Assembly: GCF_029227915.1 (NCBI RefSeq) | Contig: NC_079879.1 | Location: 32,618,501 to 32,682,500 of the forward strand | DNA length: 64,000 nt | Reading direction: 5' to 3' | Source of the DNA: Hydractinia symbiolongicarpus | Taxonomy: Eukaryota; Cnidaria; Hydrozoa; Anthoathecata; Hydractiniidae | Part shown: piece by piece, positions 25,737-38,789 of the stretch | How the letters are laid out: each line of letters begins with the position of its first letter | Position numbering within the stretch: the stretch's first letter is position 1 | Program-made: the position numbers and the translations under genes | The notes under the pieces: generated by a model | Database searches by the model: none | Told to the model about the DNA's origin: nothing | The model's input: the letters and a program-made list of their open reading frames with translations, nothing else

Positions 25737-27601
25737 GTACCAACATGTATTTAGCGATACGTTTCTGATGTTTCTAGGTTGCATCGCTTTTAACGGTGGA
25801 ACGATTGACTATTGGACTTAATTGAACTGATTTTAGACTTTGAACTTATAAATGTGATAAATGAAACAATTGGATCCCCAGAAGTAACATTCTTCTTAAT
25901 TTGACATGATTGCTCGACTTCAGCTTTCACACTGGGCGCTGTGGTAGCGCTTTACTTAAAAATGTAGATAAATAAGTCATTTTTTACTGTGGGACCAATC
26001 CTAACCGTAAGCGCGCGCTGAAGAAATAGAGAAAGTTTCGAAAACTACATTTCATTGAGTTTCTAACGGTATCAGTCCGTTTGAGTTACAACGGTTGCGT
26101 CACATATTCGTACCGACATGTATTTAGCGATATGTTTCTGATGTTACTAGGTTGCATCGCTCTTAACGGTGGAACGATTGACTATGGGCCTTAATTGAAC
26201 TGATTTTAGACTTCAAACTAATAAATGTGATAAATGAGACAATTGGACCCCCAGGAATAACATTCTTCTTAATTTGGCATGATTGCTCGAACTCAGCGAT
26301 TACACTGGGCGCTGTGGTAGCGCTTTACTTAAAAATGTAGATAAATAAGTCATTTTTTACTGTGGGACCAATCCTAACCGTTAGCGCGCGCTGAAGAAAT
26401 GGAGACAACTTCAAAAACTACATTTCATTGATTTTCTAACGGTATCAATCTGTTTGAGTTACAACGGTTGCGTCACATATTCGTACCAACATGTATTTAG
26501 CGATATGTTTCTGATGTTACCAGGTTGCATCACTCTTAACGGTGGAACGATTGACTATGGGCCTTAATTGAACTGATTTTAGACTTCAAACTTATAAATG
26601 TGATAAATGAGACAATTGGACCCGCAGGAATAACATTCTTCTTAATTTGACATGATTGCTCGACTTCGGCTATCACACTGGGCTCTGTGGTGGTGCTTTA
26701 TTTAAAAGTGTAGATAAATAAGTCAGTTTTAACTGTGGGACCAATCCTAACCGTTAGCGCGCGCTGAAGAAATAGAGAAAGTTTCGAAAACTACATTTCA
26801 TTGAGTTTCTAACGGTATCAGTCCGTTTGAGTTACAACGGTTGCGTCACATATTCGTACCAACATGTATTTAGCGATATGTTTCTGATGTTACTAGGTTG
26901 CATCGCTCTTAACGGTGGAACGATTGACTATGGGCCTTAATTGAACTGATTTTAGACTTCAAACTAATAAATGTGATAAATGAGACAATTGGACCCCCAG
27001 GAATAACATTCTTCTTAATTTGGCATGATTGCTTGAACTCAGCGATTACACTGGGCGCTGTGGTAGCGCTTTACTTAAAAATGTAGATAAATAAGTCATT
27101 TTTTTCTGTGGGACCAATCCTAACCGTTAGCGCGCGCTGAAGAGATAGAGAAAGTTTCGAAAACTACATTTCATTGACTTTCTAACGGTATCAGTCCGTT
27201 TGAGTTACAACGGTTGCGTCACATATTCGTACCAACATGTATTTAGCGATATGTTTCTGATGTTACCAGGTTGCATCACTCTTAACGGTGGAACGATTGA
27301 CTATGGGCCTTAATTGAACTGATTTTAGACTTCAAACTTATAAATGTGATAAATGAGACAATTGGACCCGCAGGATTAACATTCTTCTTAATTTGACATG
27401 ATTGCTCGACTTCGGCTATTACACTGGGCTCTGTGGTGGTGCTTTATTTAAAAGTGTAGATAAATAAGTCAGTTTTAACTGTGGGACCAATCCTAGCCGT
27501 TAGCGCGCGCTGAAGAAATAGAGAAAGTTTTAAAATCTACATTTCATTGACTTTCTAACGGTATCAGTCCGTTTGAGTTACAACGGTTGCGTCACATATT
27601 C
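25737..27601 (+). repeat. P-Q-R 5-mer higher-order repeat, copy 2 (1,865 bp)
   Basis: P (25737), Q (26110), R1 (26483), Q' (26856) and R2 (27229) match copy 1 at exactly 1,865 bp. The Q unit has a changed anchor, TACCGACATG, which recurs in Q units at 27975 and 30586 and so marks this Q lineage. Q at 26110 ends with GAAATGGAGACAAC, GATTTTCTAAC and CAATCTG, borrowed from g-type units, which points to conversion from outside the HOR. Confidence 0.88.
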
Positions 27602-29093
27602 GTACCAACATGTATTTAGCGATACGTTTCTGATGTTTCTAGGTTGCATCGCTTTTAACGGTGGAACGATTGACTATTGGACTTAATTGAACTGATTTTA
27701 GACTTTGAACTTATAAATGTGATAAATGAAACAATTGGATCCCCAGAAGTAACATTCTTCTTAATTTGACATGATTGCTCGACTTCAGCTTTCACACTGG
27801 GCGCTGTGGTAGCGCTTTACTTAAAAATGTAGATAAATAAGTCATTTTTTACTGTGGGACCAATCCTAACCGTAAGCGCGCGCTGAAGAAATAGAGAAAG
27901 TTTCGAAAACTACATTTCATTGAGTTTCTAACGGTATCAGTCCGTTTGAGTTACAACGGTTGCGTCACATATTCGTACCGACATGTATTTAGCGATATGT
28001 TTCTGATGTTACTAGGTTGCATCGCTCTTAACGGTGGAACGATTGACTATGGGCCTTAATTGAACTGATTTTAGACTTCAAACTAATAAATGTGATAAAT
28101 GAGACAATTGGACCCCCAGGAATAACATTCTTCTTAATTTGGCATGATTGCTCGAACTCAGCGATTACACTGGGCGCTGTGGTAGCGCTTTACTTAAAAA
28201 TGTAGATAAATAAGTCATTTTTTACTGTGGGACCAATCCTAACCGTTAGCGCGCGCTGAAGAGATAGAGATAGTTTCGAAAACTACATTTCATTGACTTT
28301 CTAACGGTATCAGTCCGTTTGAGTTACAACGGTTGCGTCACATATTCGTACCAACATGTATTTAGCGATATGTTTCTGATGTTACTAGGTTGCATCGCTC
28401 TTAACGGTGGAACGATTGACTATGGGCCTTAATTGAACTGATTTTAGACTTCAAACTAATAAATGTGATAAATGAGACAATTGGACCCCCAGGAATAACA
28501 TTCTTCTTAATTTGGCATGATTGCTTGAACTCAGCGATTACGCTGGGCGCTGTGGTAGCGCTTTACTTAAAAATGTAGATAAATAAGTCATTTTTTTCTG
28601 TGGGACCAATCCTAACCGTTAGCGCGCGCTGAAGAGATAGAGAAAGTTTCGAAAACTACATTTCATTGACTTTCTAACGGTATCAGTCCGTTTGAGTTAC
28701 AACGGTTGCGTCACATATTCGTACCAACATGTATTTAGCGATATGTTTCTGATGTTACCAGGTTGCATCACTCTTAACGGTGGAACGATTGACTATGGGC
28801 CTTAATTGAACTGATTTTAGACTTCAAACTTATAAATGTGATAAATGAGACAATTGGACCCGCAGGATTAACATTCTTCTTAATTTGACATGATTGCTCG
28901 ACTTCGGCTATTACACTGGGCTCTGTGGTGGTGCTTTATTTAAAAGTGTAGATAAATAAGTCAGTTTTAACTGTGGGACCAATCCTAGCCGTTAGCGCGC
29001 GCTGAAGAAATAGAGAAAGTTTCAAAATCTACATTTCATTGACTTTCTAACGGTATCAGTCCGTTTGAGTTACAACGGTTGCGTCACATATTC
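27602..29093 (+). repeat. Contracted P-Q-Q'-R2 tetramer (1,492 bp)
   Basis: P (27602), Q (27975, TACCGACATG anchor), Q' (28348) and R2 (28721) are present. Compared with the two copies before it, R1 is missing while its neighbours are intact, so exactly one monomer was lost. Q ends with GAGATAGAGATAGTTTCG, a private mark seen again in the chimera at 33197. Confidence 0.87.
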
Positions 29094-32000
29094 GTACCAA
29101 CATGTATTTAGCGATACGTTTCTGATGTTTCTAGGTTGCATCGCTTTTAACGGTGGAACGATTGACTATTGGACTTAATTGAACTGATTTTAGACTTCAA
29201 ACTAATAAATGTGATAAATGAGACAATTGGACCCCCAGGAATAACATTCTTCTTAATTTGGCATGATTGCTTGAACTCAGCGATTACACTGGGCGCTGTG
29301 GTAGCGCTTTACTTAAAAATGTAGATAAATAAGTCATTTTTTTCTGTGGGACCAATCCTAACCGTTAGCGCGCGCTGAAGAGATAGAGAAAGTTTCGAAA
29401 ACTACATTTCATTGACTTTCTAACGGTATCAGTCCGTTTGAGTTACAACGGTTGCGTCACATATTCGTACCAACATGTATTTAGCGATATGTTTCTGATG
29501 TTACCAGGTTGCATCACTCTTAACGGTGGAACGATTGACTATGGGCCTTAATTGAACTGATTTTAGACTTCAAACTTATAAATGTGATAAATGAGACAAT
29601 TGGACCCCCAGGAATAACATTCTTCTTAATTTGGCATGATTGCTTGAACTCAGCGATTACACTGGGCGCTGTGGTAGCGCTTTACTTAAAAATGTAGATA
29701 AATAAGTCATTTTTTTCTGTGGGACCAATCCTAACCGTTAGCGCGCGCTGAAGAGATAGAGAAAGTTTCGAAAACTACATTTCATTGACTTTCTAACGGT
29801 ATCAGTCCGTTTGAGTTACAACGGTTGCGTCACATATTCGTACCAACATGTATTTAGCGATATGTTTCTGATGTTACCAGGTTGCATCACTCTTAACGGT
29901 GGAACGATTGACTATGGGCCTTAATTGAACTGATTTTAGACTTCAAACTTATAAATGTGATAAATGAGACAATTGGACCCGCAGGATTAACATTCTTCTT
30001 AATTTGACATGATTGCTCGACTTCGGCTATTACACTGGGCTCTGTGGTGGTGCTTTATTTAAAAGTGTAGATAAATAAGTCAGTTTTAACTGTGGGACCA
30101 ATCCTAGCCGTTAGCGCGCGCTGAAGAAATAGAGAAAGTTTCAAAATCTACATTTCATTGACTTTCTAACGGTATCAGTCCGTTTGAGTTACAACGGTTG
30201 CGTCACATATTCGTACCAACATGTATTTAGCGATACGTTTCTGATGTTTCTAGGTTGCATCGCTTTTAACGGTGGAACGATTGACTATTGGACTTAATTG
30301 AACTGATTTTAGACTTTGAACTTATAAATGTGATAAATGAAACAATTGGATCCCCAGAAGTAACATTCTTCTTAATTTGACATGATTGCTCGACTTCACC
30401 TTTCACACTGGGCGCTGTGGTAGCGCTTTACTTAAAAATGTAGATAAATAAGTCATTTTTTACTGTGGGACCAATCCTAACCGTAAGCGCGCGCTGAAGA
30501 AATAGAGAAAGTTTCGAAAACTACATTTCATTGAGTTTCTAACGGTATCAGTCCGTTTGAGTTACAACGGTTGCGTCACATATTCGTACCGACATGTATT
30601 TAGCGATATGTTTCTGATGTTACTAGGTTGCATCGCTCTTAAAGGTGGAACGATTGACTATGGGCCTTAATTGAACTGATTTTAGACTTCAAACTAATAA
30701 ATGTGATAAATGAGACAATTGGACCCCCAGGAATAACATTCTTCTTAATTTGGCATGATTGCTTGAACTCAGCGATTACACTGGGCGCTGTGGTAGCGCT
30801 TTACTTTAAAATGTAGATAAATAAGTCATTTTTTTCTGTGGGACCAATCCTAACCGTTAGCGCGCGCTGAAGAGATAGAGAAAGTTTCGAAAACTACATT
30901 TCATTGACTTTCTAACGGTATCAGTCCGTTTGAGTTACAACGGTTGCGTCACATATTCGTACCAACATGTATTTAGCGATATGTTTCTGATGTTACCAGG
31001 TTGCATCACTCTTAACGGTGGAACGATTGACTATGGGCCTTAATTGAACTGATTTTAGACTTCAAACTTATAAATGTGATAAATGAGACAATTGGACCCG
31101 CAGGATTAACATTCTTCTTAATTTGACATGATTGCTCGACTTCGGCTATTACACTGGGCTCTGTGGTGGTGCTTTATTTAAAAGTGTAGATAAATAAGTC
31201 AGTTTTAACTGTGGGACCAATCCTAGCCGTTAGCGCGCGCTGAAGAAATAGAGAAAGTTTCAAAATCTACATTTCATTGACTTTCTAACGGTATCAGTCC
31301 GTTTGAGTTACAACGGTTGCGTCACATATTCGTACCAACATGTATTTAGCGATACGTTTCTGATGTTTCTAGGTTGCATCGCTTTTAACGGTGGAACGAT
31401 TGACTATTGGACTTAATTGAACTGATTTTAGACTTCAAACTAATAAATGTGATAAATGAGACAATTGGACCCCCAGGAATAACATTCTTCTTAATTTGGC
31501 ATGATTGCTTGAACTCAGCGATTACACTGGGCGCTGTGGTAGCGCTTTACTTAAAAATGTAGATAAATAAGTCATTTTTTTCTGTGGGACCAATCCTAAC
31601 CGTTAGCGCGCGCTGAAGAGATAGAGAAAGTTTCGAAAACTACATTTCATTGACTTTCTAACGGTATCAGTCCGTTTGAGTTACAACGGTTGCGTCACAT
31701 ATTCGTACCAACATGTATTTAGCGATATGTTTCTGATGTTACCAGGTTGCATCACTCTTAACGGTGGAACGATTGACTATGGGCCTTAATTGAACTGATT
31801 TTAGACTTCAAACTTATAAATGTGATAAATGAGACAATTGGACCCGCAGGATTAACATTCTTCTTAATTTGACATGATTGCTCGACTTCGGCTATTACAC
31901 TGGGCTCTGTGGTGGTGCTTTATTTAAAAGTGTAGATAAATAAGTCAGTTTTAACTGTGGGACCAATCCTAGCCGTTAGCGCGCGCTGAAGAAATAGAGA

Positions 32001-32450
32001 AAGTTTCGAAAACTACATTTCATTGACTTTCTAACGGTATCAGTCCGTTTGAGTTACAACGGTTGCGTCACATATTCGTACCAACATGTATTTAGCGATA
32101 TGTTTCTGATGTTACCAGGTTGCATCACTCTTAACGGTGGAACGATTGACTATGGGCCTTAATTGAACTGATTTTAGACTTCAAACTTATAAATGTGATA
32201 AATGAGACAATTGGACCCGCAGGATTAACATTCTTCTTAATTTGACATGATTGCTCGACTTCGGCTATTACACTGGGCTCTGTGGTGGTGCTTTATTTAA
32301 AAGTGTAGATAAATAAGTCAGTTTTAACTGTGGGACCAATCCTAGCCGTTAGCGCGCGCTGAAGAAATAGAGAAAGTTTCAAAATCTACATTTCATTGAC
32401 TTTCTAACGGTATCAGTCCGTTTGAGTTACAACGGTTGCGTCACATATTC
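29094..32450 (+). repeat. Three successive trimers of 1,119 bp built from chimeras
   Basis: Copies are 29094-30212, 30213-31331 and 31332-32450. The first is P/Q' chimera, R/Q' chimera, R2. The second is intact P (30213), Q/Q' chimera (30586), R2 (30959). The third is P/Q' chimera (31332), R2 (31705), R2 (32078). In the P/Q' units the P marker GACTATTGG is followed, after TTAATTGAACTGATTTT, by the Q' marker CAAACTAATAAATG. Every trimer has thus lost two monomers relative to the 5-mer, but not the same two. Confidence 0.85.
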
Positions 32451-33569
32451 GTACCAACATGTATTTAGCGATACGTTTCTGATGTTTCTAGGTTGCATCG
32501 CTTTTAACGGTGGAACGATTGACTATTGGACTTAATTGAACTGATTTTAGACTTCAAGCTAATAAATGTGATAAATGAGACAATTGGACCCCCAGGAATA
32601 ACATTCTTCTTAATTTGGCATGATTGCTTGAACTCAGCGATTACACTGGGCGCTGTGGTAGCGCTTTACTTAAAAATGTAGATAAATAAGTCATTTTTTT
32701 CTGTGGGACCAATCCTAACCGTTAGCGCGCGCTGAAGAGATAGAGAAAGTTTCGAAAACTACATTTCATTGACTTTCTAACGGTATCAGTCCGTTTGAGT
32801 TACAACGGTTGCGTCACATATTCGTACCAACATGTATTTAGCGATATGTTTCTGATGTTACCAGGTTGCATCACTCTTAACGGTGGAACGATTGACTATG
32901 GGCCTTAATTGAACTGATTTTAGACTTCAAACTTATAAATGTGATAAATGAGACAATTGGACCCGCAGGATTAACATTCTTCTTAATTTGACATGATTGC
33001 TCGACTTCGGCTATTACACTGGGCTCTGTGGTGGTGCTTTATTTAAAAGTGTAGATAAATAAGTCAGTTTTAACTGTGGGACCAATCCTAGCCGTTAGCG
33101 CGCGCTGAAGAAATAGAGAAAGTTTCAAAATCTACATTTCATTGACTTTCTAACGGTATCAGTCCGTTTGAGTTACAACGGTTGCGTCACATATTCGTAC
33201 CAACATGTATTTAGCGATACGTTTCTGATGTTTCTAGGTTGCATCGCTTTTAACGGTGGAACGATTGACTATTGGACTTAATTGAACTGATTTTAGACTT
33301 TGAACTTATAAATGTGATAAATGAGACAATTGGACCCCCAGGAATAACATTCTTCTTAATTTGGCATGATTGCTCGAACTCAGCGATTACACTGGGCGCT
33401 GTGGTAGCGCTTTACTTAAAAATGTAGATAAATAAGTCATTTTTTACTGTGGGACCAATCCTAACCGTTAGCGCGCGCTGAAGAGATAGAGATAGTTTCG
33501 AAAACTACATTTCATTGACTTTCTAACGGTATCAGTCCGTTTGAGTTACAACGGTTGCGTCACATATTC
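32451..33569 (+). repeat. Final P/Q'-R2 dimer (746 bp) and last P/Q chimera
   Basis: The unit at 32451 is a P/Q' chimera (CAAGCTAATAAATG, one base changed) and that at 32824 is R2. The next P-start unit (33197) switches later, between GATAAATGA and GACAATTGGACCCC, and ends with GATAGAGATAGTTTCG like the Q unit at 27975. It is a different recombination event from the other P/Q' units. The HOR disappears after this point. Confidence 0.84.
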
Positions 33570-36553
33570 GTACCAACATGTATTTAGCGATATGTTTCTG
33601 ATGTTACCAGGTTGCATCACTCTTAACGGTGGAACGATTGACTATGGGCCTTAATTGAACTGATTTTAGACTTCAAACTTATAAATGTGATAAATGAGAC
33701 AATTGGACCCGCAGGAATAACATTCTTCTTAATTTTACATGGTTGCTCGAACTCAGCGATTACACTGGGCGCTGTGGTATCGCTTTAATTAAAAATGTAG
33801 ATAAATAAGTCATTTTTTACTGTGGGACCAATCCTAACCGTTAGCGCGCGCTGAAGAAATAGAGACAACTTCAAAGACTACATTTCATTGACTTTCTAAC
33901 GGTATCAGTCCGTTTGAGTTACAACGGTTGCGTCACATATTCGTACCAACATGTATTTAGCGATATGTTTCTGATGTTACTAGGTTGCATCGCTCTTAAC
34001 GGTGGAACGATTGACTATGGGCCTTAATTGAACTGATTTTAGACTTCAAACTTATAAATGTGATAAATGAGACAATTGGACCCGCAGGAATAACATTCTT
34101 CTTAATTTTACATGATTGCTCGAACTCAGCGATTACACAGGGCGCTGTGGTATCGCTTTACTTAAAAATGTAGATAAATAAGTCATTTTTTACTGTGGGA
34201 CCAATCCTAACCGTTAGCGCGCGCTGAAGAAATAGAGACAACTTCCAAGACTACATTACATTGACTTTCTAACGGTATTAGTCCGTTTGAGTTACAACGG
34301 TTGCGTCACATATTCGTACCAACATGTATTTAGCGATATGTTTCAGATGTTACTAGGTTGCATCCCTCTTAGCGGTGGAACGATTGACTATGGGCCTTAA
34401 TTGGACTGAGTTTAGACTTCAAACTCATAAATGTGATAAATGAGACAATTGGACCCCCAGGAATAACATTCTTCTTAATTTGACATGATTGCTCGAACTC
34501 AGCGTTTACACTGGGCGCTGTGGAAGCACTTTACTTAAAAATGTAGATAAATAAGTCATTTTTTACTGTGGGACCAATCCTAACCGTTAGCGCGCGCTGA
34601 AGAAATAGAGACAACTTCAAAAACTACATTTCATTGACTTTCTAACGGTATCAATCTGTTTGAGTTACAACGGCTGCGTCTCCTATTCGTACCAACATGT
34701 ATTGAGCAATATTTTTCTGATATTGCTAGGTTACATCGCTCTTAACGGTGGAACGATTGACTATGGGCCTTAATTGAACTGATTTTAGACTTCAAACTTA
34801 TAAATGTGATAAATGAGACAATTGGACCCCCAGGAATAACATTCTTCTTAATTTGACATGATTTCTCGACTTCAGCTTTCACACTGGGCGCTGTGGTAGC
34901 GCTTTACTTAAAAATGTAGATAAATAAGTCATTTTTTACTGTGGGATCAATCCTAACCGTTAGCGCGCGCTGAAGAAATAGAGAAAGTTTCGAAAACTAC
35001 ATTTCATTGACTTTCTAACGGTATCAGTCCAATTGAGTTACAACGGTTGCGTCACATATTCGTACCAACATGTATTTAGCGATATGTTTCTGATGTTACT
35101 AGGTTGCATCGCTCTTAACGGTGGAACGATTGACTATGGGCCTTAATTGAACTGATTTTAGACTTCAAACTTATAAATGTGATAAATGAGACAATTGGAC
35201 CCCCAGGAATAACATTCTTCTTAATTTGACATGATTGCTCGAACTCAGCGATTACACTGGGCGCTGTGGTAGCGCTTTACTTAAAATTGTAGATAAATAA
35301 GTCATTTTTTACTGTGGGACCAATCTTAACCGTTAGCGCGCGCTGAAGAAATAGAGACAACTTCAAAAACTACATTTCATTGATTTTCTAACGGTATCAG
35401 TCCGTTTGAGTTACAACGGTTGCGTCACATATTCGTACCAACATGTATTTAGCGATATGTTTCTGATGTTACTAGGTTGCATCGCTCTTAACGGTGGAAC
35501 GATTGACTATGGGCCTTAATTGAACTGATTTTAGACTTCAAACTTATAAATGTGATAAATGAGACAATTGGACCCGCAGGAATAACATTCTTCTTAATTT
35601 TACATGATTGCTCGAACTCAGCGATTACACTGGGCGCTGTGGTATCGCTTTACTTAAAAATGTAGATAAATAAGTCATTTTTTACTGTGGGACCAATCCT
35701 AACCGTTAGCGCGCGCTGAAGAAATAGAGACAACTTCAAAAACTACATTTCATTGACTTTCTAACGGTATCAATCTGTTTGAGTTACAACGGTTGCGTCT
35801 CCTATTCGTACCAACATGTATTGAGCAATATTTTTCTGATATTGCTAGGTTGCATCGCTCTTAACGGTGGAACGATTGACTATGGGCCTTAATTGAACTG
35901 ATTTTAGACTTCAAACTTATAAATGTGAAAAATGAGACAATTGGACCCCCAGGAATAACATTCTTCTTAATTTGACATGATTGCTCGACTTCAGCTTTCA
36001 CACTGGGCGCTGTGGTAGCGCTTTACTTAAAAATGCAGATAAATAAGTCATTTTTTACTGTGGGACCAATCCTAACCGTTAGCGCGCGCTGAAGAAATAG
36101 AGAAAGTTTCGAAAACTACATTTCATTGACTTTCTAACGGTATCAGTCCGTTTGAGTTACAACGGTTGCGTCACATATTCGTACCAACATGTATTTAGCG
36201 ATATGTTTCTGATGTTACTAGGTTGCATCGCTCTTAACGGTGGAACGATTGACTATGGGCCTTATTTGAACTGATTTTAGACTTCAAACTTATAAATGTG
36301 ATAAATGAGACAATTGGACCCCCAGGAATAACATTCTTCTTAATTTGACATGATTGCTCGAACTCAGCGATTACACTGGGCGCTGTGGTAGCGCTCTACT
36401 TAAAAGTGTAGATAAATAAGTCATTTTTTACTGTGGGACCAATCCTAACCGTTAGCGCGCGCTGAAGAAATAGAGACAACTTCAAAAACTACATTTCATT
36501 GATTTTCTAACGGTATCTGTCCGTTTGAGTTACAACGGTTGCGTCACATATTC
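33570..36553 (+). repeat. Mixed g and V monomers with a loose order
   Basis: Units start at 33570 (R start, then TTTTACATGG and GTGGTATCGC), 33943, 34316, 34689, 35062, 35435, 35808 and 36181. Most have GCTCTTAACGGTGG and GACTATGGGCC. V types (34689, 35808) start ATTGAGCAATATTTTT, carry GACTTCAGCTTTCAC and follow units ending CAATCTG and GCGTCTCC. The marker GTGGTATCGC appears at 33570, 33943 and 35435. The g-V-g triplet (34316-35434) is partly repeated at 35435-36553 at a 1,119-bp offset, with several base differences. Confidence 0.75.
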
Positions 36554-38789
36554 GTACCAACATGTATTTAGCGATATGTTTCTGATGTTACTAGGTTGCA
36601 TCGCTCTTAACGGTGGAACGATTGACTATGGGCCTTAATTGAACTGATTTTAGACTTCAAACTTATAAATGTGATAAATGAGACAATTGGACCCCCAGGA
36701 ATAACATTCTTCTTAATTTGACATGATTGCTCGACTTCAGCTTTCACACTGGGCGCTGTGGTAGCGTTTTACTTAAAAATGTAGATAAATAAGTCATTTT
36801 TTATTGTGGAACCAATCCTAACCGTTATCGCGCGCTGAAGAAATAGAGACAACTTCAAAAACTACATTTCATTGATTTTCTAACGGTATCAATCTGTTTG
36901 AGTTACAACGGTTGCGTCTCCTATTCGTACCAACATGTATTGAGCAATATTTTTCTGATATTGCTAGGTTGCATCGCTTTTAACAGTGAAAAGATTGACT
37001 GTGGGACTTAATTGAACTGACTTTGGACTTTGACCTTATATACGTGATAAATGAGCCTATTGGACTCCAAGAAATAACACTCTTCTTAGTTTGACATGAT
37101 TGCTGGAACTCAGCGATTACCCTGGGCGCTGTGATAGCGCTTTATTTAAAACTGTAGATAAATAAGTTATTTTTACTGTGGGACCAATCCCAGCCGTTAG
37201 CCGGCGCTGAAGAAATAGAGAAATTTTCGAAAACTACATTTCATTGACTTTCTAACGGTATCAGTCCGTTTGAGTTACAACGGTTTGCGTCACATATTCG
37301 TACCAACATGTGTTTAGCGATATGTTTCTGATATTACTAGGTTCCATCGCTTTTAACAGTGAAACGATTGACTGTGTGACTTAATTGAACTGATTTTAGA
37401 CTTCAAACTTATAAATGTGATAAATGAGAGAATTTGACCCCAAGAAATAACATTCTTCTTAATTTGATCGGATTTCTCGACTTCAGCTATTACACTGTGC
37501 TCTGTGATAGCGCTTTATTTAAAACTGTAGATAAATAAGTTATTTTTACTGTGGGACCAATCCTAGCCGTTAGCCGGCGCTGAAAAAATAGAGAAATTTT
37601 CGAAAACTACATTTCATTGACTTTCTAACGGTATCAATCTGTTTGAGTTACAACGGTTGCGTCTCCTATTCGTACCAACATGTATTGAGCAATATTTTTC
37701 TGATATTGCTAGGTTGCATCGCTCTTAACGGTGGAACGATTGACTATGGGCCTTAATTGAACTGATTTTAGACTTCAAACTTATAAATGTGATAAATGAG
37801 ACAATTGGACCCCCAGGAATAACATTCTTCTTAATTTGACATGATTGCTCGACTTCAGCTTTCACACTGGGCGCTGTGGTAGCGTTTTACTTAAAAATGT
37901 AGATAAATAAGTCATTTTTTATTGTGGAACCAATCCTAACCGTTATCGCGCGCTGAAGAAATAGAGACAACTTCAAAAACTACATTTCATTGATTTTCTA
38001 ACGGTATCAATCTGTTTGAGTTACAACGGTTGCGTCTCCTATTCGTACCAACATGTATTGAGCAATATTTTTCTGATATTGCTAGGTTGCATCGCTTTTA
38101 ACAGTGAAAAGATTGACTGTGGGACTTAATTGAACTGACTTTGGACTTTGACCTTATATACGTGATAAATGAGCCTATTGGACTCCAAGAAATAACACTC
38201 TTCTTAGTTTGACATGATTGCTGGAACTCAGCGATTACCCTGGGCGCTGTGATAGCGCTTTATTTAAAACTGTAGATAAATAAGTTATTTTTACTGTGGG
38301 ACCAATCCCAGCCGTTAGCCGGCGCTGAAGAAATAGAGAAATTTTCGAAAACTACATTTCATTGACTTTCTAACGGTATCAGTCCGTTTGAGTTACAACG
38401 GTTTGCGTCACATATTCGTACCAACATGTGTTTAGCGATATGTTTCTGATATTACTAGGTTCCATCGCTTTTAACAGTGAAACGATTGACTGTGTGACTT
38501 AATTGAACTGATTTTAGACTTCAAACTTATAAATGTGATAAATGAGAGAATTTGACCCCAAGAAATAACATTCTTCTTAATTTGATCGGATTTCTCGACT
38601 TCAGCTATTACACTGTGCTCTGTGATAGCGCTTTATTTAAAACTGTAGATAAATAAGTTATTTTTACTGTGGGACCAATCCTAGCCGTTAGCCGGCGCTG
38701 AAAAAATAGAGAAATTTTCGAAAACTACATTTCATTGACTTTCTAACGGTATCAATCTGTTTGAGTTACAACGGTTGCGTCTCCTATTC
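36554..38789 (+). repeat. V-T-U trimer, 1,118 bp, two copies
   Basis: Copies are 36554-37671 and 37672-38789. T (36927, 38045) has ACAGTGAAAAGATTG, GACTTTGGACTTTG, CACTCTTCTTAG, GATTACCCTGGG and GTTAGCCGGCGC. U (37300, 38418; 372 bp) starts GTTTAGCGATATG with GGTTCCATCGC and has GAGAGAATTTGACC, GATCGGATTTCTCG and ACTGTGCTCTGTG. The V place ends with TATTGTGGAACC and TTATCGCGCG in both copies, but the first copy starts as g (ATTTAGCG) and the second as V (ATTGAGCAAT), so the copying boundary lies inside that unit. Confidence 0.85.
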
